This document shows, piece after piece, positions 32,601 to 40,619 of a stretch of DNA of 40,663 nt. Source of the DNA: Sphingomonas changbaiensis NBRC 104936 (lineage in GTDB: Bacteria > Pseudomonadota > Alphaproteobacteria > Sphingomonadales > Sphingomonadaceae); contig NZ_BBWU01000014.1 in the NCBI RefSeq assembly GCF_000974765.1, positions 1 through 40,663 of the forward strand, read 5' to 3'. A program made the position numbers and the translations under genes. Numbering within the stretch: position 1 is the stretch's first letter; every line of letters starts with the position of its first letter. The notes below the pieces were generated by a model. It saw nothing but the letters and a program-made list of their open reading frames with translations. It was not told where the DNA came from and did no database searches.

Positions 32601-34232
32601 GGCAGCGACTTCAGTGGCGATTTCAACCCGAACGTCCTGAGCACGGCGACGCCGGTACGGCTGGACGGCCTCGTCACCCTGACCGGCCCGGCCATAACCG
32701 GCGGGTTCGCCGCAGCGGCGAACAACGGGTTCGACACGCAGGCGATCACGGCGGCAAACCGGCTGCTGCTGGACAGCGGCGCGTCGCTTTCGCTGGGCGA
32801 TCTTTCGACCGCCCAGGCGCTGAGCCTGACCAGCGGCGGCGCGCTTAGCGTCGGCAACGTCCAGGCCACGACGGTCGACCTGAGCGCAACGGACAGCATC
32901 ACCGCGGCAGCGATCGCGGCAAGCGGGCCGGTGAACGTCACCGCCGGCAGCTTGGCCAGCTTCACGGGGCCTGTCGGCGGCTCGCAGATCAGCGTGACCT
33001 CCGCCGATCTGAGGCTGGCGCCGTCGGCGCAGCTCGGCACGTCCGAAACGACGCTGCTGAGCCTGAACGCACCCGGTGTCAGCCAATTCAGCTTCGGCGG
33101 CACCGGAGGCGAGGGCTATGCGATCAGCGCCGCCGAGGCGCAGCAGCTGCGGGCGCAGCAGATCGACATCGCAACCTCCGCGCCGGTCACGATCGGCAGC
33201 GTGACATTGAACGGTTCGGGCGCGGGCAGCGCCGCCAATCTGGTCGGGGACGGCAGCCGGCTGTCAATCTCCACCGATGGCCGCATCCGTGTCGCGGGCG
33301 CGTTCACGATCGCGAATGCCGGGCCCAATGACCGGCTGGGCCTGCTCTCCGGCGGGACGATCGGGGTTGCGACCGACAGCGGCGGCGCGATCATGATGAC
33401 CGGCTCCGGATCGGGCACACTGGGCGGCACGCTCGACCTGATCGGCAGAAGCATCGTCGTTGCGACCGGCAACCTGCTCGATCAGATCGCAGCCGACCCG
33501 AACTTCTCCGGCCGCAACCAGGCGCTGGCCGCGCCGACCGGTTCGGCCAATCCGGCGGGCAGCATCCAGGCCAATCGGCTGGAGCTGAGCGCAGTCAACC
33601 TGATCGCGATCCAGAACAGCGGATCGGCGGACCAGGCCGCGGGGTTCAGCGCGGGCGCGGGCGGCATGCGGGTGACCAGCCTTGCGCCGAGCAATGCGCC
33701 GCTGGACGTGTTCGCCTTTGGACGGGTCGCCGATCCCAGCGGTGCGTTCAAGATGAACCAGGACACGCTGGGTGCGATCACGTTCAACAGCGGGGAAGGG
33801 AATGGCGGCTTCACCACGGCATCCGCGGTGAACAGCTGCGTGGTCGGCGGATCGGGTTGTGCAGCCGCGCCCCCGCCTCCGCCACCACCTCCGCCACCCC
33901 CGCCACCCCCGCCACCACCTCCGCCACCGCCACCCCCGCCGCCGCCTCCGCCGCCGACGCCGCCACCGGCCGCGATCGCCCCGATCTCGACCAGCGTGGT
34001 GGACGCGATCCAGGGCAATCTCGACAGCGCGGCCGATCCTGAAAAGGTCGCTGCGCTGCCGACGGTCACGCTCATCACCACGATCGACACGGGCCAGCTC
34101 CGCACCGATCCGGTGATTTCCGACCCGGTTTCGGGCGGCGGTAATCCAAGCCTGTGGGAAACTCCCGACCAGCAGAACGACCGGCGGGAGAGTGAAGCGA
34201 AGCCCAAGCCCGACCAGGGAGGCGACAAATGA
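26688..34232 (+). CDS. Giant two-partner secretion exoprotein (TpsA, filamentous-haemagglutinin-like)
   Basis: 2514 residues, with AAAGGAAC before ATG 26688. A signal peptide (ATGTSALALATALAASPAHAQ) ends near residue 36. The TPS recognition domain, about residues 40-300, has SNFTLLNRIVPTNPARAIQFNG and, near residue 140, YSPGGIIAGSGAVFDVGSLLL, where the usual NPNGI motif appears as SPGGI. Residues of about 440-1620 are extremely rich in Gly, Ala and Ser (repeated GGxGG and GxGGxG), predicting a long beta-helix; a less Gly-rich beta region follows to about 2380. Near the end are a Cys pair (CVVGGSGC), 29 consecutive prolines (2395-2423) and an acidic-basic tail ending KPDQGGDK. It is probably an adhesin, biofilm or matrix protein. 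Its stop overlaps the CHAT gene (ATGA). Confidence 0.87.
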   Translation: MRTTDKSRFFRRAATGTSALALATALAASPAHAQASPSYNAPDPTVVSGSVTFTRNQTPGVETYNVQSPTAVLDFTPSDTNGTGVINFQNAGSTVTYQGSSNFTLLNRIVPTNPARAIQFNGTVRSLVNSAPGGAVWFYSPGGIIAGSGAVFDVGSLLLSTGDPTGGSGTIGSTTSFTLNSAANSNAAVTIQPGAQITATPEGSYIALVAPVINQNGAVRVNGSAAYVAAEQATLSINQGLFDISVAVGSDGNGTPLTHNGTTTGPASTGSSDQQGIFMVAVPKNTAITMLIAPNGQLGFDVANGATVENGAVYLQAGGDLSVNPAQTDIANRIRSLPFSAQPASIDLRPANVTSPIAAQAKTDIFVSNNDALAPVALSNSAYFVAGHSATVQVAQNGTLTAGGTVTVQSYSSATNTAGFTALSGSTVTINGDLNVRADPYGPRGVSFFATDFTKSGSATLDVSGGSLTAGAVIVASLATVPSNTPEAATVAGPSLVNVTGGGSLQATELSVDASAVLSGGVATGGTATLNIDDGSLTTTADLAIRAGAFSDGSKAAGSADAGTAQALFGPGGGSADIGGSATITAAATTGQPSSAGNVGPSAIGGNALLSIVAPSGAASTSFKAASLSMSSDAIGASGNQANAGGARAGFTRIDQATGTVSFAGEVGLTSTAAAGSGSSVPGSAGGSATAGSVQIDVHGGTLMMGAGNFRTAATGGNGGAGPNATTPGGAGGNVLAGGGVSLSASGGGTITAASVSLDSSAFGGTGGDGFSGTGLAGSGGSAAASNAQISTSGSGTIALGSTLIFANATGGYSGAGLAQPGGAGGMAKAANASVVATAGTIKLATVDIRSDANGGFGSADGSNGGNGSSGFALIEATGGGVVNILGGSLNISAQGFGGSVNGSGAGAQGFGGSALILADGSSTVDSAATFVSLDASGNGGTAGSGNGGMGSGGTAIAQSNGGTITLASGFDARATGNGGSASGSGDGGIGIGGLATFGTFGTSAANKAAVGDLRLDASGNGGSSTGGKGGDGIGGAPVDAVNGPFDKGVYLFANSGTVSVGGTVNAAAEGFGGSGRSGGGAGKGGFASLSSDAGSTLTIAGALYMTADATGGSSNFLAGSGRAGTAGALANGAVDIGGQSILSANGSGGAQTGTTASTPGDGFGGFANAYARNGTLTFRDAVTLNARGEGGSASVGDGGSGTGGIALIGTGVIDSPASPTALTKVAGFASLDSSGIGGFGDATNGIGGLGLGGFPANTDVGPFDKGSYVTALGGTTQLNGGVALESTGRGGGGGKAAGDGKGGFISVYAAGGDIGVPGAFSIDASGEGGFGLGSQGAVGGNGFGGAVSMFASSAGQYGVAVGTPSSVTLGSIVINADGEGGDGGIGAIGAAGGAGGNGTGGDIRPIAEAGSGTLVTGDITMGITGEGGSGGQGGDAAPSGGIGGNGGRGGNGTGGFTNFGTASGPDTASNTGNATLGNVQVAVLGAGGAGGEGIAGGNGGAGGEGIGGTATLLSRGAPVTTQAVNLIGVAIGGNGGAGATAGVGGNASGGDIGLLATNRFQRTERGGVTGTALSVSAFAQGGGGSVGGSTTAGQVSAQVTQADVTLDSLDLFTFGLDGTAAGAESALLVDAGTLTVNNQVSVSTVGDLRFGAVNGGALKANSLLLSASGSLLPPASGTPGTVDITNSFSATFGGDFVTASNFSTAGFFEIQAGGQLQVGDVSSGGSASLSSTGGRVTAGNIVAGQGINVDGQAGLSVGDLDTESGYGSVTLRSADGDISAGSIRSGDSVFAFAGGNISTQDVTAALGDQSLVSGTVEIGASGTTTLGNIKAVSVNISPDEGLMGPSGDVHTGAIKAERIEVAGGGNVTTGDLQTGDFYSGISTGEDFLVGVGAGGNVQTGNIASLDYVGLESVTGSVSTGSISMGKSALLLAKTDVSTGAITGGTGPNNDIFISNVSIIESDPDFAGLGVGSDFSGDFNPNVLSTATPVRLDGLVTLTGPAITGGFAAAANNGFDTQAITAANRLLLDSGASLSLGDLSTAQALSLTSGGALSVGNVQATTVDLSATDSITAAAIAASGPVNVTAGSLASFTGPVGGSQISVTSADLRLAPSAQLGTSETTLLSLNAPGVSQFSFGGTGGEGYAISAAEAQQLRAQQIDIATSAPVTIGSVTLNGSGAGSAANLVGDGSRLSISTDGRIRVAGAFTIANAGPNDRLGLLSGGTIGVATDSGGAIMMTGSGSGTLGGTLDLIGRSIVVATGNLLDQIAADPNFSGRNQALAAPTGSANPAGSIQANRLELSAVNLIAIQNSGSADQAAGFSAGAGGMRVTSLAPSNAPLDVFAFGRVADPSGAFKMNQDTLGAITFNSGEGNGGFTTASAVNSCVVGGSGCAAAPPPPPPPPPPPPPPPPPPPPPPPPPPPPPTPPPAAIAPISTSVVDAIQGNLDSAADPEKVAALPTVTLITTIDTGQLRTDPVISDPVSGGGNPSLWETPDQQNDRRESEAKPKPDQGGDK
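33870..33956 (+). repeat. Poly-proline codon tract in tpsA (29 CCN codons)
   Basis: 29 consecutive CCN proline codons, then Thr and three more Pro. Codons are mixed (CCC, CCG, CCA, CCT), so the tract is kept as protein and is not a pure microsatellite. It separates the Cys pair from the C-terminal tail, and would form a stiff polyproline helix. Such runs normally need elongation factor P to be translated. Confidence 0.9.
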
Positions 34233-37200
34233 TCCGATCCTGTCTTCTCGCCGCGGCGGCCGGCGCCGCCCTTGCCCAGCCGGTTTCGGCGGCACCTACC
34301 GATCCGCTCAGCATCCAGGAAAGCTTCCGGATCGGCACCTCGGGCGTGCGCTGCACCGCGCAACTCCGCCCGCTCGATCCAAAGCTCCAGGGCATGTTCG
34401 ACCGGGGCTACGCGATCGTCTGCCGCGATGCGGCGGCCCCGGTGGGCAGTCTTTACGCGTTAAAAGGGGGCGACCAGGCCCGGCTCGCCGATGCGGACAG
34501 GCGCTGCGATGCGCCGAAAGCCGCAGAGGTGCCGGGCCTGGCCGAAGTCTCGGCTCAGGACTGCGAGGGCGCCGACAAGCTCAATTACCGCACCTACAGC
34601 GTCACCCGGGGCGGCACGCTCTACGCGTCGCAGGGACTAACCGGTTATGATTCCGCGCTGAAGCTCGGGCTGGCCAGCATCGTCACCGATCGCCCGGCCG
34701 ATGGCGAGGTGCAGGTCGCGGTCACGGCCGCCGGCGATCCGGCCGCGTTCGCGCGCGTCCAGGCCGGCGCGCTCGACCCCGAGGGGGCGCTTTCGGAAGC
34801 CTATGCCCGCAACAATTCCGGCAGCTATGCGGAAGCCGCGGAGTTCTTCCAGACGCTGTACGAGCGCACGGCGGGCAGCGACGACGCCCCTCGGGCGACC
34901 GAATATCTGGCCAACCAGGGCCTGCAGCAATCGAACCTCGGCAACGTGCCCGCCGCCGACGCGGCGTTCGCGGAAGCCGAGCAGCGGGGCGCGGCGGACG
35001 ATCCGATCGCTGGGCGGCTGCTGCGCAATTACCGCGCGATCCATCAGATGAACCAGCGCCGCCCCGCCGAGGCGCTGCAGGAGCTCGACCGCAAGGTCGC
35101 TGCGGTCGATCGCTATTCGCAGGAAGCGATCAGCGGCGCGGAGATCACGCCGCAGCTTGCGCAGGAGATCAACCGCACCAACGCGGCGCTCAACCGCACA
35201 GGCGGGCTCGACACGCGGCTGACGCCGTTCGAGCGCGCGCAGATCCTGGATGCGCAGGCCGAGCAATTGCGCGGGATCGCGCTTCGGATGCAGCGCCGCT
35301 ATCCCGAAGCGCTCCAGCTTCTCGAACGCGCGGATCGGGATTTCGCCGCTGTCCGTCAGGGGCGGGTGATATCGACGGCGTTCATGCGCGCGGACGCGAT
35401 GGCCGAAGCGGGGCTGGTGCGGGAAATGACCGGCAATCCCGGCGCCGCCGAAAGCGCGCTGAAGAACGCGATCGCTTTGTTGGAGACCAACTATCCGCAA
35501 TCGGCGGCACTGCTGCAGGCAAAGAGCCGCCTGGCCGCATTCTACGCACGCCAGAACCGGGCCGACGAGGCGATGAAGCTCTATCAAGAGGTCGTTGCAG
35601 ACAGTGAACGTGTGCCCGGCGCCGCGGCGGCAGTGCGGCAGGCGCTCGCGCCCTATTTCGCGCTCCTCGCTTCCAGATCGGCGTCCGATCCCGCGGCCGC
35701 GGGCGCGATGTTCGCGGCGAACCAGGTGTTCGTCCGTCCGGGCGTCGCCCAGACACAGGCGGTTCTTGCCCGCGAATTGTCCGAAGGGGACGATGAAGCG
35801 GCAATGCTGTTCCGCGAAGCCGTGAACCAGTCGCGTGAAGTGGTTCGCCAGAGCGGCGACGTCGCCCAGCTCGCAGCCGCGAACCCGGCCGAGGGTAGCG
35901 ACGCCGCCAAGACGCTGGCCGCCGCGCGCGACAAGCTGGCGACGCTGGAGCGCGAGCAGACCGCGCTGCAATCGCGCCTCAGCAAATATCCGCGTTACCG
36001 GGTGCTATCGCCGCAGACGTTGACGCTTGCCGATCTCCAGAAGATTCTGAAGCCCGGCGAGGCCTATTACCAGCTGAGGCTCGTCGGTGAGGATGCCTAT
36101 GCGGTGTTCGCGACGCCGGATCGCGCCCAGGCCGTCAAGCTCGACCTGACCGCCGCCCAGCTCGGCGACACGGTCGCAAAGCTGCGTGATACGATCGTCA
36201 CCGTCGACAATGGCCAGTTCGTCACCCTTCCGTTCGACGTCGTTCGGGCGCGGCAGCTCTACCGGACGATGTTCGATCCGCTCGGACCCACGCCGCTGAA
36301 AGGCGTGACCCATCTGATCGTCGAACCCGACGGACCGTTGCTGCAGTTGCCGCCGACCTTGTTGGTGACGGATCAGGCGGGCGTTGACGCGTACGAGACG
36401 CGGATCGCCAAGCCCGGCGCCGACAAGTTCGACATGCGCGGCGTCGCCTGGCTGGGCCGCGACCGCGAAGTGACGACGGCGGTGTCCGCTCGGTCCTTCA
36501 CCGATGTCCGTCAGATTGCCCCGTCGACGGGCAAGCGCGCGTATCTGGGGCTCGGCGACAATGCGCCGCCATTCACGGCCGCGACGTTCCTGTCGACCGG
36601 CGGACCGGCGCGGGGCGAATGCGACTGGCCACTCGAGACCTGGAGCCATCCGATTTCTGCTGCCGAGCTCCAGTTCGCGCGCACCGCAATCGGCGGCACG
36701 CAGTCGACCATCATGACCGGCCAGGACTTCTCCGACACCGCGGTCGAGCACCTACCGGATCTGCGCGATTATCGGGTGCTCCACTTCGCGACGCACGGCC
36801 TGGTCACCGCGCCGCGCCCGCAATGCCCGGCACGGCCGGCGCTGCTGACCTCATTCGGCGGTCAGGGTTCGGACGGGTTGTTGAGCTTCAAGGAGGTGTT
36901 CGATCTGAAGCTCGATGCCGATTATGTGATCCTGTCGGCCTGCGACACGGCCGGGATGGCGACCATCAAGGAAACGCGCGAAGCGGGCGTCGCCACCGGC
37001 GGCAATTACGCGCTCGACGGACTGGTCCGCGCGTTCGTCGGCGCCGGCGCGCGCGGCGTGATCGCCAGCCACTGGCCGGTGCCGGACGATTACGACGCGA
37101 CCAAGCGGCTGATCACCGGCATGTTCAGTGCCCCGCCCGGAACGCCGGCGGGGCAGGCTCTGCGCGAGGCCCAGGTGAAGCTGATGGACGACGCCAATAC

Positions 37201-37270
37201 GTCGCACCCCTATTACTGGGCTGCATTCGCGATCGTCGGCGACGCGGAACGGCCGCTGCTGCAGAAATAA
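34229..37270 (+). CDS. Exported TPR-CHAT caspase-like protein
   Basis: 1013 residues. A signal peptide (MIRSCLLAAAAGAALAQPVSAAP) indicates export to the periplasm. Helical TPR-like repeats cover roughly residues 190-560 (YAEAAEFFQTLY, ALQLLERADRDFAAV, ADEAMKLYQEVVADSE), followed by a short coiled coil near 570-590. A CHAT domain of the caspase/separase clan fills the rest: catalytic His856 in HFATHG and catalytic Cys905 in LSACDTAG are both present, and the end has GARGVIASHWPVPDDYDATKRL. The start overlaps the tpsA stop by 4 nt, so it is made with the exoprotein. It may process, release or quality-check TpsA; this is inferred from coupling and export. TPR-CHAT proteins next to haemagglutinin-like genes also occur in cyanobacteria (from memory). 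Confidence 0.9.
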   Translation: MIRSCLLAAAAGAALAQPVSAAPTDPLSIQESFRIGTSGVRCTAQLRPLDPKLQGMFDRGYAIVCRDAAAPVGSLYALKGGDQARLADADRRCDAPKAAEVPGLAEVSAQDCEGADKLNYRTYSVTRGGTLYASQGLTGYDSALKLGLASIVTDRPADGEVQVAVTAAGDPAAFARVQAGALDPEGALSEAYARNNSGSYAEAAEFFQTLYERTAGSDDAPRATEYLANQGLQQSNLGNVPAADAAFAEAEQRGAADDPIAGRLLRNYRAIHQMNQRRPAEALQELDRKVAAVDRYSQEAISGAEITPQLAQEINRTNAALNRTGGLDTRLTPFERAQILDAQAEQLRGIALRMQRRYPEALQLLERADRDFAAVRQGRVISTAFMRADAMAEAGLVREMTGNPGAAESALKNAIALLETNYPQSAALLQAKSRLAAFYARQNRADEAMKLYQEVVADSERVPGAAAAVRQALAPYFALLASRSASDPAAAGAMFAANQVFVRPGVAQTQAVLARELSEGDDEAAMLFREAVNQSREVVRQSGDVAQLAAANPAEGSDAAKTLAAARDKLATLEREQTALQSRLSKYPRYRVLSPQTLTLADLQKILKPGEAYYQLRLVGEDAYAVFATPDRAQAVKLDLTAAQLGDTVAKLRDTIVTVDNGQFVTLPFDVVRARQLYRTMFDPLGPTPLKGVTHLIVEPDGPLLQLPPTLLVTDQAGVDAYETRIAKPGADKFDMRGVAWLGRDREVTTAVSARSFTDVRQIAPSTGKRAYLGLGDNAPPFTAATFLSTGGPARGECDWPLETWSHPISAAELQFARTAIGGTQSTIMTGQDFSDTAVEHLPDLRDYRVLHFATHGLVTAPRPQCPARPALLTSFGGQGSDGLLSFKEVFDLKLDADYVILSACDTAGMATIKETREAGVATGGNYALDGLVRAFVGAGARGVIASHWPVPDDYDATKRLITGMFSAPPGTPAGQALREAQVKLMDDANTSHPYYWAAFAIVGDAERPLLQK

Positions 37271-37280
37271 GGAGGAGGGA

Positions 37281-37643
37281 TCAGGCCGCGAGCGAGTCCA
37301 GGCTCTTGCGGACGGCGTCTTCCAGCTCGTGCGGGCGGAAGGGCTTGGGCAGGTAGATCGTGTCCGGCAGCTTCTCGCCCCCGCTCGGGAAGCCGGAGAT
37401 ATAGATGATCGGCAGGTTCGGCTTCAACGCGCGCGCGAGTTCCGCGACTTCCCAGCCGCTGATGCCGCCCAGCCGGATATCGGTGATCAGCAGGTCGATC
37501 GCGCTGGGCGAAAAGGCATCGAGCGCTTCCTCGCCGCTCGCGGCCTCCACCGCCTCGAGGCCCAATCCCGCGACACATTCGGCGAGCACCATTCGAATAA
37601 ACGGTTCGTCGTCAACGCAGAGTACGCGGCCGGCCACTGTCAA
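37281..37643 (-). CDS. Single-domain response regulator (CheY-like)
   Basis: 120 residues from a TTG start that has AAGGAT at good spacing; a GTG two codons later is the alternative. It has the acidic pair in VLCVDDEPF, phospho-acceptor Asp55 in LLITDIRLGG, and the conserved Lys in YLPKPFRP. No output domain follows, so it acts by protein contact, as in the general stress phosphorelays of alphaproteobacteria. No histidine kinase is nearby. It converges on the CHAT gene with 10 bp between stops. Confidence 0.9.
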   Translation of the reverse strand: MTVAGRVLCVDDEPFIRMVLAECVAGLGLEAVEAASGEEALDAFSPSAIDLLITDIRLGGISGWEVAELARALKPNLPIIYISGFPSGGEKLPDTIYLPKPFRPHELEDAVRKSLDSLAA

Positions 37644-37741
37644 TCTTATCCTTCAAGGTGATGTCCGTGAGCTAAGGCTTCGAACCGCGTCCGCAACATC
37701 GTAGAAACCGCACGCCTAATGCCATGCAGGTATCTGGAATC

Positions 37742-38269
37742 CTAACGTTCCTGCAGGCGAGGCATCAGCTCGACGAAATTGCAGGGCCTGTGACGGTTGT
37801 CGAGCTGTGGGCCGAGGATGCCGTCCCAGCCATCCTTCACCGCGCCGGTCGAACCCGGCAGGGCGAAGACATAGGTGCCGCGCACGACCACGGCGCAGGC
37901 GCGGGACTGCACGGTCGAGGTGCCGATCGACTGATAGCTGAGCCAGCGGAACAGTTCGCCGAAGCCGGGGATGTCCTTGCCACCCAGCGCCTGCAGCGCC
38001 TCGGGGGTGACGTCGCGGCCGGTCACGCCGGTGCCGCCCGTCGAGATCACGCAATCGACGTTCGGATCGTCGACCCAATTGTGCAGCCGGGCGACCAGTT
38101 CCTCCAGCTCGTCGCGAACGATCGCGCGCGCGGCGAGCGCATGTCCTGCGTGGGTGAGGCGCTCGACCAGCAGGTCGCCCGACGTGTCCTGGGCCGGGCC
38201 GCGGGTGTCGGAAACCGTCAGGACCGCGATGCGGACCGGCTTGAACGGCAGGCTATCGTCAATGGGCAT
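37742..38269 (-). CDS. moaB: Molybdenum cofactor biosynthesis protein B (MoaB)
   Basis: 175 residues from ATG 38269; the frame continues to 38311 but that part overlaps the transglycosylase gene. The molybdopterin-binding fold is clear: [11 protein letters not shown] at the start, [21 protein letters not shown] near residues 72-92, and [16 protein letters not shown] near the end. MoaB/MogA proteins adenylylate molybdopterin before molybdenum insertion. It overlaps the transglycosylase stop by 11 nt and is probably translated from the same message, without functional relation. Confidence 0.92.
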   Translation of the reverse strand: MPIDDSLPFKPVRIAVLTVSDTRGPAQDTSGDLLVERLTHAGHALAARAIVRDELEELVARLHNWVDDPNVDCVISTGGTGVTGRDVTPEALQALGGKDIPGFGELFRWLSYQSIGTSTVQSRACAVVVRGTYVFALPGSTGAVKDGWDGILGPQLDNRHRPCNFVELMPRLQER

Positions 38270-40055
38270 CGGCCAGGGCCGTCCCCGCCGCGGCCATCTC
38301 GACCGGCGCATGCCGCTCGAGCCGCACCGCCTTGGCGCCCGGCAGCCCGGGGAAGCGGGGCCACAGATCCTGCGCCATCGCCTTGAGGCTCGGCGAATCC
38401 TGTCCGGAATTGCGCTCGTACATCCAGTAATTGCGCATCACCGTCACGGCATAGCCGCGGGTTTCCCAGAACGGGATCGATTCCATGAACAACAGCGGGT
38501 CCTCGCCGCCCTTCACGCGCGCGTTCCAGACGTCGAGCATGCCGGGCCCCGCATTATAGGCCATGACCACCTTGGGCAGAAGACCGCCGGTGGCGCCGTA
38601 ATCGCGGACCTGCTCCAGCCGCGCCTGACCGAAATCGAGATTGACCGCGGGGTCGAGCAGCTGGCGTCGGTCCGGCGCGGACTCGCCGCGGCGCTTGGCG
38701 ATCAGCTGAGCAGTGCCCGGCAGCACCTGCATCACGCCATAGGCGCCGGCCGGACTTACCGCATCAGGACGGAAGCGGCTTTCCTGGAGGGCGTGGGCAT
38801 AGACGAGGCTCTTGTCGATCCGCCAACCGCCGACGGGGCGCCAGTCGGGCGTCGGGTAGCGAGCCGATGCGCTCGGCTGCGCGCCGGCCGGGCCGTTGTG
38901 CGCGAGGTAGAGCTGCGTCTCCGGCAGGTTCAGTCGCGCCGCCAGTGACGCGAGCAGCGCGTGATCCTCGGGCCGACCGAGCTTCGCCTCGAACTTCAGC
39001 ACCTCGCCGGCGCGCTCGCGCTCGCCGATTTCGGCCAGCGCCTTGGCGACGCGGATGTTCGGCACGGCCGACAGCCGCGACCATTCGCGCGTCAGGCCGT
39101 CACGCTCGCTCGGCGGCAATTGCTGAAGGCCCAGCGCCTCGGCCGCGAGAATGCCGTAGAAGGTCTCGCCATAATGGGCGGCCGCGCGCAGGCGCGACTG
39201 CACCTGCTCGGGATGACCGCCGGCCATGAACGCGCGCGCGGCCCAATAATGGCCGGCTGCCAGGATGTCCGGATCGCCACCATGCGTCGCCACGGCGGAA
39301 AAGGCTTCGGCCGCGGCCGGATAATCGTGCTGGCGCCACGCCGCGAGACCGGCGGTCCAGTCCGCCTGGACGCGCCATTCGCCTTCGCCGGTGCGGGCGA
39401 GCGCGGCCAGCCGGCGCGCATTCGTGTCGTCGCCGTTCAGATAATAGGACCAGGCGACACGTTGCCGCCATTCGGTCAGCGCCGGTCCGGAGAGATTGGG
39501 CTCCTGCTCGCTCAGGATGGCTTCACAGCCGGCGGGATCGTCGATCTTGATCAGCGGCAGGATCTTCGGCGCGAGCTGGGCCGAGACCGGATCGTCCTTG
39601 ATCGTGTCCGCGCGCTCGCGTGCCGGGGCGGAGCCGAGCCACACCAGCCGCTGCTGAACGGGAAGGTCCGGCGTCTGCTTCGCGCCCCGCGTCCGGGCGA
39701 GCGCGACGAGCTGCGGCGCCTGCGGCAGCCACGGCGCGGCGGCCGCCAGCGTGGTCAGATCGTCGGGGTTGGTGACCTTGGGCGAACCCTTTTCGGTAAA
39801 CAGCTCCGCCCGGGCGTAGGACTTCAGCGGTCCGTCCGGCAGCGCGTCGATCTTCGTCGCTGCTTCGGACCAGAGCCCGGCCTTCATGTCGGCGAAGATG
39901 CCGAGAAAAGCCGCCTTTTCCGAATCGTTCAGAACCGCCGGCAACTGGCCAATGCCCTGCGTCGCCGCCGAATCGGCACGCGCGCGATTGCCCTCGGCAA
40001 GGGCGGGGACGGACACGGCGGCCAACAGGCACACGGCACAATGCGCCAGGCGCAT
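38259..40055 (-). CDS. Soluble lytic murein transglycosylase (Slt-type)
   Basis: 598 residues from ATG 40055; TTG 40061 is a possible alternative. A signal peptide ([15 protein letters not shown]) is followed by a long alpha-superhelix of TPR-like repeats (about residues 40-390) and a C-terminal SLT domain. Catalytic Glu425 lies in [20 protein letters not shown], followed by [10 protein letters not shown] and the MAYNAGPG motif. It cleaves peptidoglycan with formation of 1,6-anhydromuramic ends in the periplasm. The gap to the upstream gene is 2 nt, so the pair is cotranscribed. Confidence 0.93.
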   Translation of the reverse strand: MRLAHCAVCLLAAVSVPALAEGNRARADSAATQGIGQLPAVLNDSEKAAFLGIFADMKAGLWSEAATKIDALPDGPLKSYARAELFTEKGSPKVTNPDDLTTLAAAAPWLPQAPQLVALARTRGAKQTPDLPVQQRLVWLGSAPARERADTIKDDPVSAQLAPKILPLIKIDDPAGCEAILSEQEPNLSGPALTEWRQRVAWSYYLNGDDTNARRLAALARTGEGEWRVQADWTAGLAAWRQHDYPAAAEAFSAVATHGGDPDILAAGHYWAARAFMAGGHPEQVQSRLRAAAHYGETFYGILAAEALGLQQLPPSERDGLTREWSRLSAVPNIRVAKALAEIGERERAGEVLKFEAKLGRPEDHALLASLAARLNLPETQLYLAHNGPAGAQPSASARYPTPDWRPVGGWRIDKSLVYAHALQESRFRPDAVSPAGAYGVMQVLPGTAQLIAKRRGESAPDRRQLLDPAVNLDFGQARLEQVRDYGATGGLLPKVVMAYNAGPGMLDVWNARVKGGEDPLLFMESIPFWETRGYAVTVMRNYWMYERNSGQDSPSLKAMAQDLWPRFPGLPGAKAVRLERHAPVEMAAAGTALADAH

Positions 40056-40057
40056 AC

Positions 40058-40555
40058 TCAAAGCCCCTTCATCACGAGCTGCAGGTCTTTCCAGGCCTGC
40101 GCCTTGAAGGCCGGCCGCTCCTGCAGCAGGCGCGGGTGAACGGTCGCAACGGTCTCCACCGTGGCCGCGCCAAGGTTAAGCGAATGGAATTTCCCGCGCG
40201 CCGGGATCGCCTCCATCCCAAGCAAGGCACGGCTCGGCGCGTCGCCCATGATCAGCAGCCGCTTCGGCGCGACCAGGCCGATCTGGTGGCGCGCGACAGC
40301 CGTGAGCCGGCGAAGCACGTCCTGGGGCACGCGGCCGACCGGCCGCACGGTTGCGAACGGCGCCAGCCAGATGGAGGCCCGATCGCGGCCGATCGCCGCC
40401 AGCATCCGATCGAACAAGGCGCCGATCTCTCCAGCCATCAGCTCGCCGGCCTCCGGTGCGTCGATCAGGATCATCAGGTCCGATCGCGGATCGCCGGCCG
40501 GGAGCACGCGGGTCTTTCCCCATCGCGCTTCCGGCACATCGGCACTGTCGCGCAT
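40058..40555 (-). CDS. Uracil-DNA glycosylase family protein (family 4/5-like), start uncertain
   Basis: At least 165 residues. LMILIDAPEAGELMAGEIGALFDRMLAAIG is the normal UDG superfamily start (in place of the usual GEAPG), followed by IWLAPFATVRPVGRVP, VAPKRLLIMGDAPSRALLG and a late VATVHPRLL, where His-Pro corresponds to motif 3. Iron-sulfur cysteines of family 4 are not seen, and motif 1 has DAPEAG, so activity is not certain. The ATG at 40555 has no ribosome-binding site and the frame is open to the window edge through a REP-like palindrome, so the true start could lie outside. It would remove uracil from DNA. Confidence 0.75.
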   Translation of the reverse strand: MRDSADVPEARWGKTRVLPAGDPRSDLMILIDAPEAGELMAGEIGALFDRMLAAIGRDRASIWLAPFATVRPVGRVPQDVLRRLTAVARHQIGLVAPKRLLIMGDAPSRALLGMEAIPARGKFHSLNLGAATVETVATVHPRLLQERPAFKAQAWKDLQLVMKGL

Positions 40556-40596
40556 CCAGTCGAGTAGTGCGGGAAGAGTAGGGGGAAGTTCTTCAA

Positions 40597-40619
40597 CCCT
40601 CTCCCCGCCGGGGAGAGGG
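40597..40619. repeat. Perfect REP-like palindrome
   Basis: CCCTCTCCCC-GCC-GGGGAGAGGG, 10-bp arms and 3-nt loop, of the same family as 2197-2325 and 8247-8385. It lies in the open frame upstream of the UDG-like gene. Confidence 0.75.
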
